Assembly (NCBI GenBank): GCA_005656395.1
Contig: SRSI01000079.1
Span: 1,240,001 to 1,304,000, forward strand
Length of the DNA: 64,000 bases
Source of the DNA: Strongyloides papillosus
Taxonomy: Eukaryota; Nematoda; Chromadorea; Rhabditida; Strongyloididae
Direction: 5' to 3'
Within the stretch, counting starts at the first letter, position 1. The number at the start of each line of letters is the position of its first letter. Shown piece by piece: positions 22,163 to 33,296 of the stretch. The notes below the pieces were generated by a model that saw only the letters and a list, made by a program, of their open reading frames with translations, ran no database searches and was not told the origin of the DNA. A program made the position numbers and the translations under genes.

Positions 22163-23987
22163 ATGAAATTCATTATATCTAATATTTTTGTTTACTTTTT
22201 ATGCTTAATTCTTGTGGTTAATGGGTGTACTAATTTATTAAACAAACTTGAAGATATAGCAACTTCTTTAAACGGTTCTGTTTCAACGGAATCTACAGCA
22301 TTATCTAATGATGTTGGTTCTAATGAGACATACGTTGAATATGATATTGAGTATCCTGAAAGTTCAGGAGAATCTAGTAATTCCTCCACCACAGAATCAG
22401 TAAAAAGTGAAAGTTTAGTTGAAAAAACTTTAGAAACGGAACAAAGCGAAAATATCAAAAGTGCAATAGTAAAAGGAAATAGTGAAAACAGTCCGACAGT
22501 AGAAAGTAGAAAAAAACGAGCAGTATATTATGATAGTGAAAACTTTCAATCCGAATTAACAAATAAAATTGAAAGTTTAAGTAAATTTACAGAAGAGAAG
22601 ATAGAAAAGGACAACGATCCAAGTGGAATAAATCAGTTAAAGAACCTTATCTCATCTAATCAGTATTTAGCTGATTATTTTGATCTTAATGTTAATCCAT
22701 GCGATAATTTTTACAAGTTTACATGTAAAAAACAGTTACCTTCCGACAACTCCAAGAAAAGAATGGAAAAGAAGGAGACTATTGATAATGAATATAATTT
22801 CACTGATATTGTCGAAGGTAAGGATTCTCTAAACTTTCTCCAGTGTTAACATTTTTCTAGAGGTATTTAAGGGAAAATTAAATGATAAATCAGACATATT
22901 TAAGAATTTATACACCTTAGGAGAAAAATGTCAGTCAAGTGCTAGTGATATTGATATATTTAATTGTTTAAAATCTGTAAAAGGATTTGGATCTTATGCA
23001 ATTGCCTCGTATTTTAAAAATAATTTAAACAATGATAATGATAGTGAAATGAATGACAATCTTATTAATAATGTAGTTGATGAAGTAAAAAATCAATTTA
23101 AAACTTTATCTGATAGGAATATAAAGTTATTTGATGAGGTAATGAGAGATGATTTTATAAAGAAATTTGAGAACATGAAATTCACCAGTGAAAACGACCA
23201 AGATCCAGATAATTTATCATTAATGGAAAGTTGTTACAAATACTTCAACTCCTCACTTGATCATAGCAATAATGATATTATAGATGAGATTAACAAATAT
23301 GAATCGAAAATTCCCGATAACGACAAAGAATTGAGAAGTAAATGCATGAGGTACATCAAAGCGTTCTCACAAAAATATTCAGACAATATAAATCTTTTTG
23401 AATTATTATTTTCAGAGGTGGCATCTTATCATCCACAGAGTAATAAAGTTGTAGTTAATCCATCAATTTTTAAGCTTCAAGAATTTAATTCTTCCTATAC
23501 AATGTCCTTGTTTTATGGAAAGATGGGTTTCATAATTGGACGTGAAATTTTGGATAGATTGGGAGATAAGTATTTTGAGAATAACGGTAATAGTGAATGT
23601 TTTGCGAAACTATTTAGGAGTGAATTTGATAATTTAAGTGATCAAAATAAAGATGGAGTGATAAAATTGAATGAGATTATTGCTGATAATGAAGGAATTA
23701 AAATTGCTCACCAAGCTTACATGAACAATCTTGAAAATATGGATAGTAAAGTTTATGATGTGGATGGCTTCAACAAACAACTACATGACCAATTATTTTT
23801 TATTGGCGTCGGAGCAGGCTTATGTGAGGTTTTAAGAGATGAAATTTCTAGTGGGAGACAAAATATTCCAAATAATCTCGTAGAGTTGCGTGTCATAAGA
23901 ACTTTGAGTAGCTACAAACCATTTTTGGAGGCCTTTAATTGTAAGGAAGGAACAAGAATGTACTCAAAAAATACTTGTGAACTTTAA
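22163..23987 (+). CDS. Secreted M13-like pseudoenzyme (HExxH lost)
   Basis: Two exons, 22163-22817 and 22861-23987, are joined in phase 1, giving 593 residues. I chose ATG 22163 because it opens a signal peptide (MKFIISNIFVYFLCLILVVN); an in-frame ATG at 22151 would add four residues. A Ser/Glu-rich linker of about 150 residues ends near a dibasic KKR. Then come the M13 N-terminal signature NPCDNFYKFTCKK, a shortened helical domain, and REILD (446-450) in place of HEIIH, so both zinc His residues are gone. The downstream NEIIADNEGIKIAH is retained, but it lies only 44 residues on, against 63 in neprilysin. The chain ends CEL without the final Trp. The frame is fully open, so this is a maintained, catalytically dead paralogue. 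Confidence 0.85.
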
Positions 23988-24245
23988 CAACAATAAAAAG
24001 TGATACGTAAAGATAATTCATTTCTCCCAATATCAATTGATATATTATTATTTTTAAGTTAAATTTCTGCGATTGTACTTATAATTAATGAGAAATAAAT
24101 TTCAAAGTATGAATGACTTTGGTTTCTAAAAATAATTTTTACATATTTTATGCATATGATCTATTAATTTTAATGACATAGTCATTAATTATGACAATTA
24201 TTTAAGAAGCAATAAATATTAGTTTTATTTATACTATATGGCATA

Positions 24246-25804
24246 ATGAAGCTTATTCTAGTTGGTTTATTTATTTATTCATTATTACCGATTTTAAGGA
24301 TTAGTGAATTTATTTCCGGTAAAGTTTTAGGTAATAATTTAATGTCTAATGATGGTGAAGAGGCAGATTTAAACTTACCTTTAAGATCAATTAACTTAGA
24401 TAAAATATCTAGAAGCTTGAGTGAATATGTTGATTTTGATGTTGACCCCTGTGATGATTTCCATAAATTTACCTGTAAAAAATGGTTAAAATATAGTGGC
24501 TCAGAAAAAAATAACATAATGGAGGATGATGAATCACCATTCACACATAAATTTGAAAACTTTGAAAAAAGTAATCTATTTCTCAATCTTTTTAATCTTC
24601 TAATAAATTAAACATATCTTTTTTAGGAGCCATTAGAGGTGACTTCAACCACATGTCTGAGGCAATAAAAAAGATTAATAGGATCTATCAAAAATGCGAG
24701 ATGATCGAGGTGGATTACAACATAAATTGCACTGATCAACTAAGAAACTTTGCACTTTATGCTTTTGCATCTGTGTACATAAATAATCAAATAAAAGATA
24801 GGAATATTGAAGATGACTACACTATTGCTAAGGGAATGATTAATAATATAAAGGAGGAATTGAAGATATTAATTAATGATAAAAAAAATCTCTTCGATGA
24901 GAAGAGTAGGAGTAATTTTATGGAGAAGGTTGATTATATGATATTGTTTCAAAAGTTTCATAAAGATTTAAGTGATGTATCTTTTATGGAGGAATGTTAC
25001 AAGTATATACAGTATATAGATAGTTATAACTTCGATGAGATTAAAGAAAATTTGGTAAACTATAATTTAATGGAATTTGAGAGTGAGGAAATAAGGAATA
25101 GGTGTCTTCTTTACCTTCAGACTGATAATTCTTTGGACTATAACATTATTCTTGATCTTGTTGACGATGAAGCAACATATTCAAGAGAAGACAATTATTT
25201 TATAATAAATCCATCAATGCTAAAAGAACCATATTTTAGTGTTGATTATCCTGATTCACTTAATTATGGTGGTTTAGGAGTCGTAATTGGTCATGAAATC
25301 ATTCATGGTTTTGATAGTGAAGGTGTGCACTATGATTATCTGGGTAAAACAGATTCAAAAATGATCAGTGAATCTTCAGAGGATAAGTATAAACAGAAAA
25401 GCGAATGTTTTGAGGAACAGTATGGCAATGAAGTTGATATAATAAGTAATAAAAATATTAATGGAACACTAACATTAAATGAGAATATAGCTGATAACGG
25501 TGGCATTAAAATTGCTCATAGAGCGTATATGAAATACATACAATCAATAGAGCATGAAGAACCTATAATTCCTGGGTTTGAAAATTTCACAAGTGAAAAA
25601 TTGTTTTTTATTAACTTTGGTAGAAGTTTATGTGAGAAATCTAGGGATGAGATTATTGAAAAAAAGCCATATGAAGATGGTGAACATAGTACTGTGAATT
25701 TAAGAGTTATAAAAACACTAAGTAATTATAAGCCATTCTCCAAAGCTTTTAACTGTGACGTTGGGAGGAATATGAATTTAGAAGATAAATGTGAACTTTG
25801 GTAG
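24246..25804 (+). CDS. Secreted short M13 (neprilysin-like) peptidase, zinc site intact
   Basis: Two exons, 24246-24570 and 24627-25804, are joined in phase 1, giving 500 residues. Signal peptide MKLILVGLFIYSLLPIL is followed by the N-terminal signature DPCDDFHKFTCKKW. The zinc site HEIIHGFD (331-335) and ENIADNGGIKIAHRAY (Glu394) are separated by 63 residues, the same as in neprilysin. The C-terminus CELW matches the family. The helical domain in front of the zinc site is about half the usual length. The VNA(F/Y)Y substrate-binding motif is replaced by EATYSREDNY. It is probably an active secreted metallopeptidase with altered specificity; that last point is inference. Confidence 0.87.
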
Positions 25805-27837
25805 TACATAAGATTAATAAAATTCACTATGCTTTTGTATTGTTCATTTACTTTTGCCTATGTATAGATTCTTAAAGTGTGAATATATGTGAAATTTATA
25901 CAACAATATGCCGGGTATCCTAAAAAGGCCTCGGTGATGAAATAAAGTTTTGTATTTATTTTCGATTTTTTCTAAACAACCAATACAAAGTTAGCAAATG
26001 TTTTAAATTTACTAGTTAATTAAAATGATGATTCATTTGAGAAATTATAAGCAAGATTCTATTTTTCTAGCACAAATTGCCTCGTAGTGTAGTAGAAAAT
26101 TAACCATCCCAGATCAAATTCACGACAGCGCGAATATTTTTGAACAATTTTTAACAAAAATTTAGAAACAACTAGTAAAAATTGTCCAAAAACATTCGCG
26201 CATCCGCGAGTTCGAACATGAATGAATATCTTTATATAATGATATTATATTACTAAATATTAAGAAAAGTCGTGCCGGATAAATAGAATTATTTAAATAT
26301 TAGACTTTATTTCAAGAACAAACAAACAATGATACATATGAAATAGCTATGGATTAGTTGAAAAATCCAAAAGCTAATAGATATATCCTTATCTAGAGCA
26401 TGTATTACTATTTACTATCTAGTTTAAACGATAATTAATTAATAAAAGTTTAATATAAGTACAATTTGTAAACTGTATTGAATAATTGTATCCTAATTTT
26501 GAAGACAGTTATTTTGACGTCAAAACATAAGTTTTTTAATTCATTAATATTCCTTATGATGTCATACATTTTCTAGTAAAATCTTAAGTACAGAGAAAAA
26601 GATAATTAAATCTAGAAATTCCATTTTACAATCAAAACATGATCTTTGAGAAGTAACAGCGTACTCAATTTCTGGCAATTATTCAATTCAAGTAATCTTT
26701 GAATCTATTTATAAAGTTACATCAAGCTACTTCTTTATTTTCTATCAATAATATAGATAGTTTATGTTTATAAAAAGCTATTATTTATATTGATAATGTT
26801 TCAAGGATAGTAAATTTATTAATTAAATAACATAATACATTCTATACATTACAACCATATAGTTTCAATTAGCCTCATGAAGTGGTGTTACATTAAAGCA
26901 AATGTTTTCTAATTGTCACTAAGAATTATTTAAGCAATGATGCATTTTAGTAATGTTCTGTCATACTTTAAATATTTTAACAATTTCAATGATATGAAAT
27001 TTAGATAAAAAAGAGCCTTGATGAATTATAAAAATAAGATTAGCAAGTTTATATTTATTTACACTGTTTGTTTAACATATTTGATGTTACATTTCAAGAA
27101 CGAAAAACATTAAAAGTATTTCCTTCTCAAAAAGCAATAATTTTATTGAGTTAAAACAAATGTTTTTTAAAGATGTATGCCTAAAACAAAAAATATAAAT
27201 GTTTAATGAGTAAAATAATAAACTAATTAATAGAGACATATCATTTGATTCTACAATTTCAATTTTGTATTAATAAAAGTTAAATAAAGTAACTTAAAAC
27301 AACAACCAAATCGCTAATATTCCTAATAATAACAACATTAGTCACTTTATTTTAATAAACAGAATGATAATCTCATATATAAGATGATTTTAGATGTAAG
27401 ACTTGATCAAAACAATAAAATTGTACGAATCTCAAAAATTAAGGATGTTTTAATCTTAAAATGATCGTTTTGAAAAAAGTAGAATTTCTTATTAAAGAAC
27501 TTTTTAAAAATAGTACATTCAATAAATATAATGTTGTTGATCTTAAGAATGACAGAAAATAAAAATATAGTAATATAAAAACATTATTAACGTTGATTGG
27601 TACACATTATTTTACTGATAATTCTAGGACTTACAATTTTATTATTGTCAACATTTACATTGTTTTTTATCACAAAAATATCTTCTTTTTTTACCATAAT
27701 ATTTAAAATTTAACATCATGTACTAGCCTTTATCTTATCATTTTCTTTTGTAAAATATACTGTTATGTTAGAAATTTCAATGCTATTATTTTTTGAATGA
27801 AAATAATTCAATCTTTTAGATAGTAAAGATAAAATAA
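25805..27837. other. AT-rich intergenic region
   Basis: About 2 kb without a recognisable gene. It contains the GC-richer inverted repeat at 26075-26220 described separately. The rest is low-complexity AT sequence that probably includes the promoter of the small secreted protein at 27838. Confidence 0.5.
26075..26220. repeat. Inverted repeat with tRNA-like box A/box B sequences
   Basis: Left arm 26128-26153 (starts GCGCGAATATTTTTGAACAA) and right arm 26176-26201 are reverse complements at 24 of 26 positions, around a 22-base loop. Similarity continues outwards with mismatches. Outside the left arm is an A-box-like TAGTGTAGTAG (26086) and a B-box-like AGATCAAATTC (26111). The reverse strand of the right side has GTTCGAACTC, also B-box-like. 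This fits two tRNA-derived (SINE-like) 3' halves in opposite orientation. It does not fold as a normal tRNA, so no tRNA is called. Confidence 0.45.
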
Positions 27838-28206
27838 ATGAAAATTATTTACTTTTCTATACTTTTCTCGATATTCTTCCAGAATTGTCTAAGTGATTAT
27901 ATAAGGTGTAAAGTGAGTTGTACGGATAATTTTGGTTTCCCAACTGAAAAAGATGATGTCATCTGTGGGAAGGCAATTTTTAAACAGAATGAATGTATTG
28001 TTAACAAATATTTGGGATGTTTAACTGTGGAAATGAAGATTGAAAAATTAGATGGTCTATGTATTGAAAGGATCACCAAAACTTGCGGTTACAATGAACC
28101 TCATGCTTCTCAATATAGTGGAAGCTATAATGAGATACGTAATGCTAAAGAAGGTAAAGAAATAATAACCAAGACACGATGTTTCAGTGACTATTGTAAT
28201 GTTTAA
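27838..28206 (+). CDS. Small secreted Cys-rich protein, three-finger (Ly6/uPAR)-like
   Basis: A single exon of 122 residues. The signal peptide (MKIIYFSILFSIFFQNCLS) is followed by nine cysteines at 24, 28, 43, 53, 61, 75, 83, 115 and 120, ending CFSDYCNV. A terminal C-x4-CN is the hallmark of the LU (three-finger) domain. There is no hydrophobic GPI tail, so the protein is probably released. Nine Cys in the mature chain leaves one unpaired if the fold is standard. The partner or function is unknown, and the three-finger assignment rests on the CN ending and Cys density only. Confidence 0.7.
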   Translation: MKIIYFSILFSIFFQNCLSDYIRCKVSCTDNFGFPTEKDDVICGKAIFKQNECIVNKYLGCLTVEMKIEKLDGLCIERITKTCGYNEPHASQYSGSYNEIRNAKEGKEIITKTRCFSDYCNV

Positions 28207-28824
28207 CAATATTATACATTTAATATCTAATAACGTGTAAGAAACTTTTTTGTTCAATTAAATTATAAAATCTTTTACATATTAATTTTTCTATTTTTAT
28301 AAAGTTTTAAATTTATTCACAATTTCCCCGACACAATCTGTTTTTTTCATCTCATCTAGTATTATATCCTTTACATTTTAAAGATATACTAATTTTTAAA
28401 GTGTTTCCTTTAGTACTTTTTTTACATATTTTATACAATTAATTTACACACATTTAAAGAGATAAACAATCTATTGCCTTTAATGGTATCACATTTTTTG
28501 TAGTAATTTAATTTTACTATTACACTTTCATTTAATTAAACGAAAATTATAATCATTGATTATGTATTTTCTCTTTGGTCGTTAAGTATTATCAATTATC
28601 TATCAACAGAGCCCATGTCCTTCAAGGAGCTCAATGAAACGGGCTTTGTTAGGTATTTTTACCGTCTGTCTAATATCCTTCAAAAAAAGAAATAGATGGG
28701 AGTTTTTTGCCCTTAACTGGTTTACCTAGAGGTGGGATTTATCTCTCAACTGCATTTCATTTTACTATAAAAGTTTCATCTTCCACTTCAAAAACATCAT
28801 CTTTTCTTTGATTTCTATTCAACA
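28207..28824. promoter_or_regulatory. Collagen promoter region
   Basis: A TATA box (TATAAAAG, 28766-28773) lies 59 bases before the collagen ATG. Upstream, 28605-28740 is GC-richer than its surroundings and contains an imperfect hairpin with AGAGCCC/GGGCTTT arms around GGAGCTC. Cuticle collagens are strongly moult-regulated, so this may be a transcription-factor platform; that role is inference. Confidence 0.45.
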
Positions 28825-29782
28825 ATGGAAGACAAACAACTCTTTATTCAACGTGAACGTGAAGCTGACGCCTTGAGATCAGTTGCTTTCGCAGCTGTTG
28901 CCATCTCAACAGTAGCTGTACTTATCTCTATCTTCTCAGTACCAATGCTTTACAATCATATGCAACAAATGCAAACCATCATGCAAAATGATGTTGATTT
29001 CTGTAGATCTCGCTCTGGAAACATCTGGAAAGAAGTAACCAGAACCCAAGTCCTTTCTAAAGTTACTGGAGGAAGATTCGCCCGTCAAGCTGGATACGGA
29101 ACATCAGAAGGAGTTGAAGGATCATTCGCTGCTCAACCAGCTGGAGGATGTTGTGGATGTGGTGTTTCCCCACAAGGACCACCAGGATTACCAGGTCCAG
29201 ACGGTCAAGATGGACAAGACGGAGCTCCAGGACAACCAGGAAAAGATGGCCCAGATGGTCCAGCCGCCACCCCAGCCCCAGCTTTCGATTTCTGCTTTGA
29301 CTGCCCAGCCGGACCACCAGGACCAGCCGGTAACCCAGGACCAAAAGGACCATCAGGAAACGCCGGAGCACCAGGAAGTGATGGAGCCCCAGGAAACCCA
29401 GGAGCTGATGGACCAGAAGGACCAGCTGGACCAGCCGGAAATGACGGAGCCCCAGGAGCACCAGGACCAGATGGACAACCAGGAATTGTTGAAGAAGTTG
29501 AAGGACCAGAAGGCCCAGCTGGACCAGCCGGAGCTCCAGGAGCACCAGGAGAAGATGGACAACCAGGTGCACCAGGAGAAGCTGGACAACCAGGACCACA
29601 AGGACCACCAGGAGATGCCGGAGCCGATGGAGCCCCAGGAGCACCAGGACCAAACGGAGAAGATGGTCAACCAGGACCACAAGGAGAGAAAGGAGCTTGC
29701 AACCACTGTCCACGTAAGTTTAGCTTGATCATCGCATTTTATACATTTCTTTTTAGCACCAAGAACTGCTCCAGGATATTAA
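28825..29782 (+). CDS. col: Cuticle collagen
   Basis: Two exons, 28825-29713 and 29757-29782, are joined in phase 1, giving 304 residues. The N-terminal conserved region includes a membrane or signal-anchor segment ([20 protein letters not shown]) and [15 protein letters not shown] subtilisin-like cleavage site RFAR is followed by a Cys-rich non-triple-helical block (CCGCG). Gly-X-Y repeats then run in segments interrupted by a CFDC block. The tiny last exon completes CNHCPPPRTAPGY, the classic nematode cuticle collagen tail. It is secreted by hypodermis and cross-linked into the exoskeleton. The Gly-X-Y part has strong codon bias (GGA, CCA), as for highly expressed genes. Confidence 0.93.
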
Positions 29783-30865
29783 TTTCTCAATCATATTTTG
29801 TACCTTTATTTCTATCATTAAATAGAAACAAAAATAAAAACTTCTCACTTATAAAATGTGTTCTTTTTTTATTCAATTTCCTCTTATGTGCAATAATCTT
29901 TTAAAGTTTATTATTTGTCAAAATTAAGTTTTATATATTAATATAAAACAAGTTTCATTCCGTTAAAAGGTATGTTACAATCTATAGTAATTGCTGGAAT
30001 TAATCTTGATTTTTTGTATTTGTTGTAAGTAATTAATATTTTAATTAAAATACTTTCATTTATTGTAAATAATACAAATAGAAAGTATATTTTTAACAAG
30101 AATTAATTAAGGTTTCTTTGAATGATTTATACGTAGTTTTAACATGACGTCTATCAACTTTATATATTAATTATCTTTTATGTATATCTTACTAACGGAA
30201 GGAGCTTTCTCTTAACAAATTTCCTTAGTAATTTCCCCGACAACAAAAATATTTCAGGATATAACTTCTTTAAAATGTTATTTATTTAATTTAAAAAGTT
30301 AGGTGGATGTATAAGTAAATTCCACCAAATATTTAGCATATAACTTGAAGGGATTTGAATTACAAAGTTATTTTAAGGTCATATTTTATGTTGGATGATA
30401 AAAATCTGTCCTCTAAAGCTATAACTATTATCTGATCTGGTTAAAAATAGCAGCATGGTAGTTGTTACATGTTATTAGAATAATTAATTTTTATAGTAAA
30501 AGTTGTGAATTTCACTAAGAGAGTAATGTTATAATATATCAATGTGTTTATCAAGTTTTGTTAAATTGTTGGAAATTTTATGAGACAAATATTTTGTTTA
30601 TACACCATGAAGATAAAAATAAAATTTACTAACAAATGGAATTTTTTGTGTTTTATGGTTTGTAGATTGTTTCAATGATCAAAGAATATTTTAACAAATA
30701 TTATTTAGAAATTATATATTAAAGTTAAGGAATTTTGAGATCAGAAAAAATATATTACAAACTTTTATTAACACCTTACCACTACAACATTATATAAAAC
30801 ATGTGGATAACAAAAATAAGTTAAATAATGAAAGAATTTATTTTTTTATCTTATTCTTTTCATCA
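29783..30865. other. Intergenic
   Basis: About 1.1 kb of AT-rich sequence between the 3' ends of the collagen (plus) and the first BTB gene (minus). No open frame or RNA structure was recognised. Confidence 0.5.
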
Positions 30866-31381
30866 TCAAAACATCCAATGATCTTTTATACTTTTAAACC
30901 TTGTTAGATTAGGTCCATCTTTGTACCAAAGGGAAGGAGGATATTCTGTTTCAGCCATAACTTTTTCAAGATATACTTTTTCATAATCGTGTTCTCCTGA
31001 AGACATGTAACAAGATAACATAGCTTGAGCCATATCTTTTAACTCATTTAAATTAAGTAGAGTACATTCTACAGTCAATCTTGATAATACTTCAACACTT
31101 GATGGTAAGACACGAGCAGTTACAAAGCCATATCTTTTACAATTAAGGTAGCTTAATATATAGTCAAACAAACTGGAATCACCATATAAGCAATAATATT
31201 CTTCGGTAGGATCGAATCGTGCAAATCTATCTAAATCACTAAGAATAGAGTCGGAATCAGCTTTCAAAATATCTTTATCGACCTGATTATGGACAAAAAA
31301 AAGTATAAATATCTTCCATTCGAAACTTACAATAAACAATCTTCCGCCATATATGAGCAGTACTGTTTCACTTGTAGGCAT
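30866..31381 (-). CDS. BTB/T1-domain protein, copy 1
   Basis: Two exons, 31381-31331 and 31282-30866, are joined in phase 0 across a 48-base intron (GTAAGT...AATCAG), giving 155 residues. The intron happens to be open in frame, so reading through it also gives an open frame. Splicing restores the T1/KCTD-type start LIYGGRLFIVDKDILKADS. It then continues with LYGDSSLFDYILSYLNC and the helix pair VLPSSVEVLSRLTVECTLLN. The fold mediates tetramerisation or cullin-3 adaptor contacts in KCTD proteins; here it is almost the entire protein. The ATG at 31381 is supported by the two paralogues, which start at the same place relative to YGG. Confidence 0.78.
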   Translation of the reverse strand: MPTSETVLLIYGGRLFIVSFEWKIFILFFVHNQVDKDILKADSDSILSDLDRFARFDPTEEYYCLYGDSSLFDYILSYLNCKRYGFVTARVLPSSVEVLSRLTVECTLLNLNELKDMAQAMLSCYMSSGEHDYEKVYLEKVMAETEYPPSLWYKDGPNLTRFKSIKDHWMF

Positions 31382-32807
31382 TTTAACTATATTGAAGAAA
31401 TGTAATCCCAAGAAGATAAATCGAAGCTAAAATGCCTTATGCCAATTTTTATATCTAAAATAATACCTGGAAATATGAAATGTTTTTATTAGTTTTAAAG
31501 ATAGGAAAAAAAATTGATGATTCAAACGGCTAAACATTTCTACAGAACTAAAACTTAATTACTTCAAATGTCTTACTTTACGACGCTTCAAACATTGCAC
31601 AAAGAATTTCTAAACTTAGTTTAAAAAAATTAATGAACAATGATTCCAAATCATTATTTAAAATAGTGATAGAAAGCAGTTCGAAACAATGTACACTTTT
31701 CCCTAAGAAGCAGACAAAAAAAATGTATAAAAACCACTTGGAAGTAAAAAGCAACAGATATCTAAAACTGTTTAAATATTTTTCATAAAAAAAAAGTGTT
31801 ACGAAATTTTTTTGTTACCATTGGAATTTCGATAATTTTTTCTGTAATATTACGTAGGATATTTTGTAAAAACATCTCTTAAAGCAATAGAGGATCATTA
31901 AGGTAATTATTTTGCAATTTCAATGTGACTCTCTAAGAAAAAACAACACAAAAGTCGCCCTTAGAAATAATATTTCAAATGAAATAATGACATTGGTGAA
32001 TGTAAATAAAGAGATTAGAACTCCCTCAAAAAAAGGTATTGAAGAAATGACAAATTAATTATTCTTTTTTGAAAGTAATAGATAAAAATGTTTATATACC
32101 AATTTTTAAATTCGTTTGTGAAAACAAAACATTATATTTCAATAATTTTCCTTAAAAACATAAAAATAAATACTGTATTGAATTTGAAAGTTTATTTTAT
32201 TTAATCCTATTCAAATTTATAATTACTTTAAACCGAATTTTATGATTTTTATAAATGATTATATAGTACGAAAAAAAACATTCTGATGATACAAGATTAT
32301 GATAAAACAAAAGTTCATAGAATAAGGTTTTGAATCATTTTGATTACGTTTTACAATATATATTAAACATTTTATAGGAGGAAATTTATCTGGCATATCC
32401 GTTTAGAGATTATGTTAAAAACGGAACATCGAGTAAATAAAAGTATGATCAGATCATGTATGTACGTTTATTTTAGGAGAAGATAAGACGTTCTTAAGAG
32501 TTTTATTTAAATAAACCCAGAAAACAATGACCAAAATCGAATTCATTCTATATTTGGTTTATATACAGGAAATACAGCTCATTTCTTCAAAAAAATTGTT
32601 TACAGTGTACATGATAACTGAGGCTAAATATTATTTTATTAAAAGTATACCAATTCGAGATAGTAATGTAGATTAAAAAATTTTATTAACACAATGTTTT
32701 ATTAAATATAATAAAAAGAAATTAAATAGTTAAAAGTAGTTATTTTTTATTTATTATTCCTCTTATTTTTATTATCGAAGTATCTACTGATATTCAATCA
32801 CATTAAA

Positions 32808-33296
32808 TCAACAATAATATCTTTCATTCGTAAAGGTTCCTTTTAAACCGTTACATATAACAAACCTAAGATATATGCTTTCATAATCATTATTGCCTTC
32901 AACAAGGTTGTAGTAGCGATTTAACAAAGGACTAATCATTTGTATTAATCCGAATAAATTAAGAATTCTACACTCCATAGACAATTTCAATACTTCATTA
33001 ACATTTGACGGTAAACAACGGGGAGTTTCAATACCTGCCTTTTTACACCTAAGGTAGGATAATATATAGGGAAACATCTTGGCATCACCACATAAGTAAT
33101 AATCTGCATCGATACCTGGAGGACATTTATATGTAAGTTGATCCAATCTACAAAGATCAGATTTCGGATCAGCTTTTAAAATGTCCTCCCCGACCTGATA
33201 ATAAATAAAAAAATATTTAAATCTTTTCCATTCGAAACTTACAATAAATAATTCTCCGCCATACATAAGTCTTACTAAGCGCTTTTGAGTAGCCAT
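32808..33296 (-). CDS. BTB/T1-domain protein, copy 2
   Basis: Two exons, 33296-33243 and 33194-32808, are joined in phase 0 across a 48-base intron, giving 146 residues (start MATQKRLVRLMYGGELFI, then VGEDILKADP). The T1-like core follows: YYLCGDAKMFPYILSYLRC, then CLPSNVNEVLKLSMECRILN. The C-terminus diverges from copy 1 (ends TFTNERYYC). Charge and hydrophobic pattern of the core are kept, and there is no internal stop, so it looks functional. Confidence 0.75.
   Translation of the reverse strand: MATQKRLVRLMYGGELFIVSFEWKRFKYFFIYYQVGEDILKADPKSDLCRLDQLTYKCPPGIDADYYLCGDAKMFPYILSYLRCKKAGIETPRCLPSNVNEVLKLSMECRILNLFGLIQMISPLLNRYYNLVEGNNDYESIYLRFVICNGLKGTFTNERYYC

Noticed and set aside
26086..26122. 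A functional tRNA gene
   Set aside because: A-box-like and B-box-like words are present, but acceptor, D and anticodon stems cannot be formed.
29063..29728. Long frames on both strands inside the collagen
   Set aside because: They arise from the GGA/CCA-rich Gly-X-Y repeat read in other frames.
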